DNA of 36,246 bases from Clostridiaceae bacterium (GTDB taxonomy: Bacteria; Bacillota; Clostridia; Lachnospirales; Lachnospiraceae), in the NCBI GenBank assembly GCA_018378255.1, contig JAGZXV010000032.1, positions 1 to 36,246 on the forward strand, read 5' to 3'. The notes under the pieces were generated by a model. The model did no database searches. It saw only the letters and a program-made list of their open reading frames with translations, and was not told the origin of the DNA. The translations under genes and the position numbers were made by a program. Shown here in pieces: positions 32,072 through 36,246 of this stretch (its first letter is position 1; every line of letters starts with the position of its first letter).

Positions 32072-32935
32072 TTATCCTTTTACCCCGCCCATGTTAACAC
32101 CTTTTGCAAAGTATTTCTGAATGTACGGGTAAATGACCAGCACTGGTACAATAGAACAGATGATGATCGCATAGGCCAGACTGTCCGCCGAATAGGACAG
32201 ATTCACCGGCGATTCATCATATAATTTCTGGTAATTCTCGATCAGCTGCCGCAGATATACCTGTAACGGCTGCTCATAGGGATCCGCCAACAGCATTCTG
32301 GACCAGTAATATGCGTTCCAGCGGGAAATCGCATAGAACAATGTTACGGTCGCGATACTGGCAGTTGACATCGGTATGTAAATCTTCCCAAACAACTGGA
32401 ATTCGTTGGCTCCGTCCACAATCGCCGCCTCTTCAATCTCCTTAGGAATGCTGCTGAAGTAATTCCTCAGGAGAATGATGTTATAGGCCTGGACGCCGAA
32501 GGCCACTATCATGCCCCAGCGGTTGTCTACACCCATATTCTTGTAGTTCAGGTACAGAGGAATCATGCCTGCGCTGAACCACATAGTAAATACTAAAAGG
32601 AAATTCCATTGTCTTCTGAACACCAGTTTAGATTTCTGAAGCGCATAAGCGCCTGTCAGTGAAATCCCCATACTCCACGCCGTTCCAAGCACCGTATAAA
32701 ACAGCGTATTGGTATAAGCGATCCAGAAGCCTTTATTATGAAGCACCATGTCATAAGCCTGGAAAGTCACATCCTTGGGCAGCAGTACAATCTGGCCGCT
32801 CTCATATGCCACCTTGCCGCTGATGGACACGCTGAACGCATACAGCACCGGATACAGCGCAAGCAGAGCGAAGATAATGACCATGGTATATGAAAACACT
32901 TTAAATATCTTTTCGCTTTTATCTAACCGTTCCAT
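32072..32935 (-). CDS. Carbohydrate ABC transporter permease (YtcP type)
   Basis: A 287-residue MalG-like permease with six helices. The coupling segment EIEEAAIVDGANEFQLFGKIYIPMSTASI and the tail QKYFAKGVNMGGVKG are typical of YtcP. Pairs with the LplB-type permease encoded 19 bases upstream, and with the lipoprotein and ATPase downstream. It forms part of the oligosaccharide importer of the polysaccharide cluster. Confidence 0.94.
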   Translation of the reverse strand: MERLDKSEKIFKVFSYTMVIIFALLALYPVLYAFSVSISGKVAYESGQIVLLPKDVTFQAYDMVLHNKGFWIAYTNTLFYTVLGTAWSMGISLTGAYALQKSKLVFRRQWNFLLVFTMWFSAGMIPLYLNYKNMGVDNRWGMIVAFGVQAYNIILLRNYFSSIPKEIEEAAIVDGANEFQLFGKIYIPMSTASIATVTLFYAISRWNAYYWSRMLLADPYEQPLQVYLRQLIENYQKLYDESPVNLSYSADSLAYAIIICSIVPVLVIYPYIQKYFAKGVNMGGVKG

Positions 32936-32954
32936 CTTTTCACCCTTTCTTTTT

Positions 32955-33920
32955 CTACCATAATGATGTATCCGATATGTTCCGGCTTATGGTGTTGGCC
33001 CCAATTACCAACGCAAACGCAATCAGCGAGTTAAACAAACTGACCGCCGCCCCGACGCCGTAATTGCCCGAAAGAATACCGATTCTCTGTTCAAAGGTGG
33101 AAAGCACATCTGCGGTTACGTAAATATTGGCATTATACAAAAGCAGAACTCTTTCATATCCAATGGTGAGCATGTTGCCGATTCTCATGATGATCATGAT
33201 GATCAGGGTAGGCGCCATGCCCGGGAATGTGACGAAACGGATTTCCTGGAACTTGTTGCCTCCGTCCACTTTCAAAGCTTCATACAGGGAAGGCGAAATC
33301 CCCATGATCGCCGCAAAATACACAATGGAGTTATAACCGCTCTCCTTCCAGATTCCCACCAGAATATAGAGGGGGCGGAAATAGTTGGCCTTCTGCATCA
33401 TCGAAACCCCCGGCTCAATCAGCCCTAACTGCTGGAACAGGGATGCAATCACACCGCTGGAACGCACTCCGCTGTACACCAGCATCAGCGTGATACCGGT
33501 AATCGTAACTTCCGAAAGGAAATGAGGTAAATATGTAGCTGTCTGGGTTAATTTCCTCACCGTTTCATTACCAATCTCCGCAAACAGAAGAGCCAGGATA
33601 ATGGGCACCGGGAATCCGAAGATCAGGTTGTAGGCGCTTATGATAAACGTGTTTCTAAACGCCTGCCAGAATTCCACTTTATTCACTCCCGTTACAAGAT
33701 TGATGAAGTTGTCAATTCCCTTAAACTCACTCCCCCATACGCCAAACTGAGGATCAAAACGCTTGAACGCAATCAGCAGTCCACCCATCGGCTTGTACGC
33801 CCATACCGCAAACCACAGGATCAGCGGAAGCAAAAGCACATATAGCCGCCAGTCCTTTATCACCGCTCTCCATAGCTGTTTGGTATGCGGCTTTCTCATC
33901 TCAATTTCTGTATTCTTCAT
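32955..33920 (-). CDS. Carbohydrate ABC transporter permease (LplB type)
   Basis: A 321-residue MalF-like permease. Typical features are WRLYVLLLPLILWFAVWAYKPMGGLLIAFKRFDP near the N-terminus and the coupling segment YEALKVDGGNKFQEIRFVTFP. AAGGAG lies upstream of ATG 33920. It overlaps the end of the upstream membrane-protein gene by 20 bases in another frame. It pairs with the YtcP-type permease. Confidence 0.94.
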   Translation of the reverse strand: MKNTEIEMRKPHTKQLWRAVIKDWRLYVLLLPLILWFAVWAYKPMGGLLIAFKRFDPQFGVWGSEFKGIDNFINLVTGVNKVEFWQAFRNTFIISAYNLIFGFPVPIILALLFAEIGNETVRKLTQTATYLPHFLSEVTITGITLMLVYSGVRSSGVIASLFQQLGLIEPGVSMMQKANYFRPLYILVGIWKESGYNSIVYFAAIMGISPSLYEALKVDGGNKFQEIRFVTFPGMAPTLIIMIIMRIGNMLTIGYERVLLLYNANIYVTADVLSTFEQRIGILSGNYGVGAAVSLFNSLIAFALVIGANTISRNISDTSLW

Positions 33921-34476
33921 TCTGTTCTCCTTCCCCCTGAATAAAATAATTTCTCATATCGCAGATCAGGCCCTTGCGCATTCTCAAAACCAGACATACG
34001 ATTAAATCAATCACAGTAATTAAAAATGTCGCTCCAAAATAATCAACCGTCCCTGTCAGTTCCCCTGTCAAAAAAAAGATCGCAATCCCTTTTCCCACAG
34101 AAAGGCAGATATGGGAGATCAGCACATATACCATCAAAAGCGCCGGGCTTTCAGCAATCACATCCCGGTCCCGCTTCCCATACAGCAGCATGGGGATTCC
34201 CAAACATGCATTAGCCAGAACATAAAACAAAATTCCGCCGAATACTGTCATATCTGAATACATGATTCCGGGGATCCCCCCGATCATACCGACAACCGCT
34301 CCCACAGCTCCCCACCGGATCATAGCGATCAGACTGACCGCAATTGTAAAGCTGAAGTAAAAGTCGCTGTTCCACACACTCAGCAGCCCGCTTCCCATAA
34401 ATTCGGAAATAACAGCCAGCACCGACAACAGAGCTAAATCAAACCACTTATACTGGAAAGTTCTCCCATTATCCAT
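33901..34476 (-). CDS. Membrane protein, possibly ECF-type substrate-binding component
   Basis: A 191-residue protein with about five or six membrane helices. The segment DFYFSFTIAVSLIAMIRWGAVGAVVGMIGGIPGIMYS resembles S components of energy-coupling-factor transporters, where a glycine-rich helix binds the ligand. No ECF ATPase or T component is in the window, so it would use a shared module or do something else. It is the first gene of the operon, and its ribosome binding region (GAGGT) lies inside a regulator palindrome. The family call is tentative. Confidence 0.55.
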   Translation of the reverse strand: MDNGRTFQYKWFDLALLSVLAVISEFMGSGLLSVWNSDFYFSFTIAVSLIAMIRWGAVGAVVGMIGGIPGIMYSDMTVFGGILFYVLANACLGIPMLLYGKRDRDVIAESPALLMVYVLISHICLSVGKGIAIFFLTGELTGTVDYFGATFLITVIDLIVCLVLRMRKGLICDMRNYFIQGEGEQNEEYRN

Positions 34477-34479
34477 ATA

Positions 34480-34496
34480 TATGAACCTCGTTCATA
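34480..34496. promoter_or_regulatory. IclR-type operator over the first gene's start region
   Basis: TATGAAC-CTC-GTTCATA, a perfect 7+3+7 palindrome. It covers the GAGGT ribosome binding region just before ATG 34476, so a bound repressor could block both elongation and translation initiation. Confidence 0.7.
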
Positions 34497-34567
34497 GTTT
34501 AATGTAATTTTTAAAGACCTTTCAGGTTCAGGTCTTATAAAAATAGTTGCAGTTTATAGTTCCTAAT

Positions 34568-34584
34568 TATGAACTAGGTTCATA
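34568..34584. promoter_or_regulatory. IclR-type operator at the transcript start
   Basis: TATGAAC-TAG-GTTCATA, the same 7+3+7 palindrome as at 34480. It lies about +4 to +20 of the promoter at 34595-34623, a position suited to repression. Confidence 0.75.
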
Positions 34585-34594
34585 ATATATGTAT

Positions 34595-34623
34595 AGTATA
34601 TACCCCCGTTAACTAGTTGTCAA
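34595..34623 (-). promoter_or_regulatory. Consensus sigma-A promoter of the polysaccharide operon
   Basis: On the minus strand, TTGACA (34618-34623, perfect) and TATACT (34595-34600) with a 17-base spacer. Transcription would start near 34588 and give a leader of about 110 bases that contains both palindromic operators. Confidence 0.85.
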
Positions 34624-34704
34624 TATTCTTTGTGCATTTTTGTCCATTATTTTTTTCATTTACCATCTTTATTCAATATAATTACCCAAACCGTACCAAG
34701 CCGC

Positions 34705-35460
34705 CTATGGTTTTGGAAAATATCCCAGGCATTTTGATATCTGGAGTGCCACATCCTTTAAATCTTCCGCCACTTTTTCATCATCCAGATTCTCATTATA
34801 GATATCTGATAAAGAGACGGCAGCGATTACTTCACCGTTATAATTAAAAATCGGCGCGCCGCAGCAGCTTGTTATATCCTCTAATTCCCGCACATCCAGG
34901 GAATATCCCCTCTCCTTTGTCCGCTCAATCTCTTCCAAAAAACGTTCTTTTGACGTGATCGTAAAGTTGGTCAGCGCCTTAAACTCAATCTTATCCACCA
35001 GAGCGCTCCGCTCTTCTTCCGACAAAAATGCAATAATTGCTTTTCCTAATGAAGTGGCATAAGCATCTTTCCTGGTTCCCAGTGCACAGGAAGCCAGTTT
35101 TGCATTATGGGCAACATATTTATACACGTACACGATCTTGGTTCCGTTCAGCACCGCTACAAACGCCGTTTTATTATACTTTTCTGCAATCGGAGGAATA
35201 TAGATCGCGCACTGTTCCACCAGGCTCATATCATTGACATACTTCATGCCCAGAGAGTAAGTCTCTATTCCGAGACAGTATTTCTTGTTATTGTTCTTAA
35301 CGGTCGATATATAATTCAACTCCAAAAGCGTCTGAACAATCACAAAAGCACTGCTCTTAGCCATCCCCATCTCATTTGCAATCTCCTGTAATGTAATTCC
35401 TTCCTTACAATCTGCAATCAGCTGCAGAATTGCAAACGTTCGTTCTACTGTTCTGTTCAT
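34705..35460 (-). CDS. IclR-family transcriptional regulator
   Basis: A 251-residue regulator. The N-terminal winged helix (about 1-65; GITLQEIANEMGMAKSSAFVIVQTLLELNYIS) binds DNA, and the C-terminal IclR effector domain (about 75-250) binds a small molecule. It is related in context to KdgR-type regulators that sense 2-keto-3-deoxygluconate in uronate pathways. Encoded just upstream of the polysaccharide operon in the same direction. A palindrome found in two copies at that operon, and a degenerate copy before this gene, are its likely sites. GGGGGA is a weak ribosome binding site. Confidence 0.9.
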   Translation of the reverse strand: MNRTVERTFAILQLIADCKEGITLQEIANEMGMAKSSAFVIVQTLLELNYISTVKNNNKKYCLGIETYSLGMKYVNDMSLVEQCAIYIPPIAEKYNKTAFVAVLNGTKIVYVYKYVAHNAKLASCALGTRKDAYATSLGKAIIAFLSEEERSALVDKIEFKALTNFTITSKERFLEEIERTKERGYSLDVRELEDITSCCGAPIFNYNGEVIAAVSLSDIYNENLDDEKVAEDLKDVALQISKCLGYFPKP

Positions 35461-35484
35461 TCTTCGTCCCCCGTGGTTTATATA

Positions 35485-35501
35485 TATAAACCAGATTCAT
35501 G
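35485..35501. promoter_or_regulatory. Degenerate IclR-type operator before the regulator gene
   Basis: Minus-strand CATGAAT-CTG-GTTTATA matches TATGAAC-N3-GTTCATA at 11 of 14 half-site positions. It lies at about +10 to +26 of the regulator promoter, which suggests weaker autorepression. An overlapping palindrome, GGTTTATATATATAAACC (35475-35492), is also present. Confidence 0.5.
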
Positions 35502-35516
35502 TTTTATTATATTTTA

Positions 35517-35545
35517 ATTTTATTGCGTTCTTACTGTTCTGTCAA
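35517..35545 (-). promoter_or_regulatory. Sigma-A promoter of the IclR gene
   Basis: On the minus strand, TTGACA (35540-35545, perfect) and TAAAAT (35517-35522) with a 17-base spacer, about 50 bases before the start codon. Confidence 0.7.
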
Positions 35546-35560
35546 TCTTTTTCAGCTTTT

Positions 35561-35731
35561 CTTTCCAGCTCCTGCCAATACCTTTGCCAAACTTCCATGG
35601 CCCTGCCCCGCCGCTCTTGTCTCACCATTCCTGTGCCGCCGCCCCGGCTGGCCGCAGGCCATGGAATTCCCTCTATATTCACTGCAAAAGCATTGTACCT
35701 AAACAGGTACATGATAAACAGGATTTTCCAC
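35561..35731. other. Intergenic stretch with no recognised feature
   Basis: Between the IclR and ferredoxin promoters. Tiny leftward frames of 28-36 codons exist (for example from an ATG near 35662) but have no ribosome binding site or recognisable protein, and the stretch is richer in G+C than its surroundings. I see no repeat or hairpin that explains it. Confidence 0.4.
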
Positions 35732-35760
35732 TTGAATATTTCTCATTTATAGTATAAAAT
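35732..35760 (+). promoter_or_regulatory. Sigma-A promoter of the ferredoxin gene
   Basis: TTGAAT (35732-35737) and TAAAAT (35755-35760) with a 17-base spacer, about 38 bases before the ATG. Confidence 0.65.
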
Positions 35761-35797
35761 AAACACAAATGTATAGAATATAAGGAGGTAATTTATT

Positions 35798-35968
35798 ATG
35801 GCATATGTAATTAGTGACTCTTGCGTTAGCTGTGGTGCTTGCGCTGGCGAATGTCCAGTAAGCGCTATTTCTGAAGGAGATGGACAGTACGTTATCGACG
35901 CTGATAAGTGCATCGATTGCGGAACTTGCGCTGGTACATGCCCAACAGGCGCTATTTCCGAGGGCTAA
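35798..35968 (+). CDS. 2[4Fe-4S] ferredoxin (clostridial type)
   Basis: A 56-residue electron carrier. Two CxxCxxCxxxCP cluster motifs are complete: CVSCGACAGECP (9-20) and CIDCGTCAGTCP (38-49), in the usual two-fold symmetric arrangement. AAGGAGG lies nine bases before the ATG. It has its own promoter and terminator, so it is a single-gene unit. Such ferredoxins link pyruvate and hydrogen metabolism in clostridia and can reduce radical SAM enzymes, including the activase encoded in this window, though that link is inferred. Confidence 0.96.
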   Translation: MAYVISDSCVSCGACAGECPVSAISEGDGQYVIDADKCIDCGTCAGTCPTGAISEG

Positions 35969-36005
35969 TAGTAAGACATTATAACTACATTTTAAAGAGC
36001 AGAGA

Positions 36006-36031
36006 AAGCTCCATCCGGACGGGTGGAGCTT
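36006..36031 (+). terminator. Rho-independent terminator of the ferredoxin gene
   Basis: An 11-bp stem, AAGCTCCATCC (36006-36016) with GGGTGGAGCTT (36021-36031, one T-G pair), GGAC loop, followed by TCTTTCAT. Confidence 0.75.
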
Positions 36032-36087
36032 CTTTCATATGAGCGGGCTGACGCATAGAGCCCGCAAAGAAAGCGAGGTCATTTTCC

Positions 36088-36246
36088 ATGAGCAAACCTT
36101 TGATCGGCCTGATGCCATACCATGATACTTCTACAAATGATATTTATATGAGAAATTCCTATCTGCGGGCGGTTTCTGCTGCGGGAGGCATTCCCGTTAC
36201 CCTGCCCCTGGAGGTTTCCGAAAAAGATTTAAAACAGCTGGTCGAC
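36088..36246 (+). CDS. Gamma-glutamyl-gamma-aminobutyrate hydrolase family (PuuD-like), N-terminal part
   Basis: The first 53 residues, cut by the window end. SKPLIGLMPYHD, then YLRAVSAAGGIPVTLPLE, is the conserved start of class I glutamine amidotransferase-like (peptidase C26) hydrolases such as PuuD. GAGGT lies nine bases before ATG 36088. The catalytic Cys and His would lie beyond the window, so activity cannot be judged. These enzymes cleave gamma-glutamyl bonds. Confidence 0.8.
   Translation, partial: MSKPLIGLMPYHDTSTNDIYMRNSYLRAVSAAGGIPVTLPLEVSEKDLKQLVD

Noticed and set aside
35561..35731. Tiny leftward frames of 28-36 codons as small genes
   Set aside because: No ribosome binding site, no recognisable sequence and overlapping alternatives in two frames.

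Overview
The window looks like a chromosomal segment of a Gram-positive gut anaerobe of the Lachnospiraceae (Clostridium/Hungatella/Lacrimispora-like; genus not resolved). The grounds are Lpl/Ytc-type sugar ABC transporters with lipoprotein binding proteins, MecA, a CwlD-like amidase, pyruvate formate-lyase, a clostridial 2[4Fe-4S] ferredoxin, strong AGGAGG ribosome binding sites and near-consensus sigma-A promoters. No rRNA, tRNA, CRISPR array, transposase or phage gene was seen.

Layout. (1) 1-5450: a sugar-uptake cluster. Two permeases and a Cache-type membrane sensor/regulator (cut by the window edge, with an apparent N-terminal frameshift) read left; a binding lipoprotein and an esterase read right. 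The divergent region has two good promoters and repeated TGAGTAT boxes. (2) 5450-14600: housekeeping and envelope genes: CwlD-like amidase, FUSC-family membrane protein with a divergent MarR regulator, calcineurin-like phosphoesterase lipoprotein, membrane-anchored GH18 protein with an SH3b domain, and a protein kinase fused to a TadZ/CpaE-like P-loop domain followed by a stand-alone paralogue of that domain; then MecA. (3) 14600-18570: anaerobic pyruvate metabolism: a DUF1858 protein, a 151-bp cloverleaf-shaped DNA element, a pyruvate formate-lyase without its glycyl-radical domain, a separate 83-residue glycyl-radical subunit, a palindrome with tandem repeats, and the activating enzyme. (4) 18570-35460: a 16-gene leftward locus for acidic polysaccharide use (membrane protein, two permeases, binding lipoprotein, two 4-TM proteins, dedicated ATPase, two more 4-TM proteins, two heparinase II/III-type lyases, SDR, KdgF, GH88, D-2-hydroxyacid dehydrogenase, TIM-barrel isomerase). 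An IclR regulator precedes it, and matching TATGAAC-N3-GTTCATA palindromes sit at its promoter. (5) 35460-36246: a small ferredoxin and the start of a glutamine-amidotransferase-like hydrolase.

How it fits together. In region 4 the importer brings in uronate-containing oligosaccharides. The lyases lack signal peptides, so they probably act in the cytoplasm. GH88 and KdgF then process the unsaturated uronate, and the SDR, dehydrogenase and isomerase carry the product on; IclR probably senses an intermediate. No sulfatase is present, so an unsulfated substrate is likelier, but this is inference. The most unusual features are the split pyruvate formate-lyase, the cloverleaf element between two divergent promoters, the kinase/P-loop pair, and the four unrelated 4-TM proteins around the ATPase.
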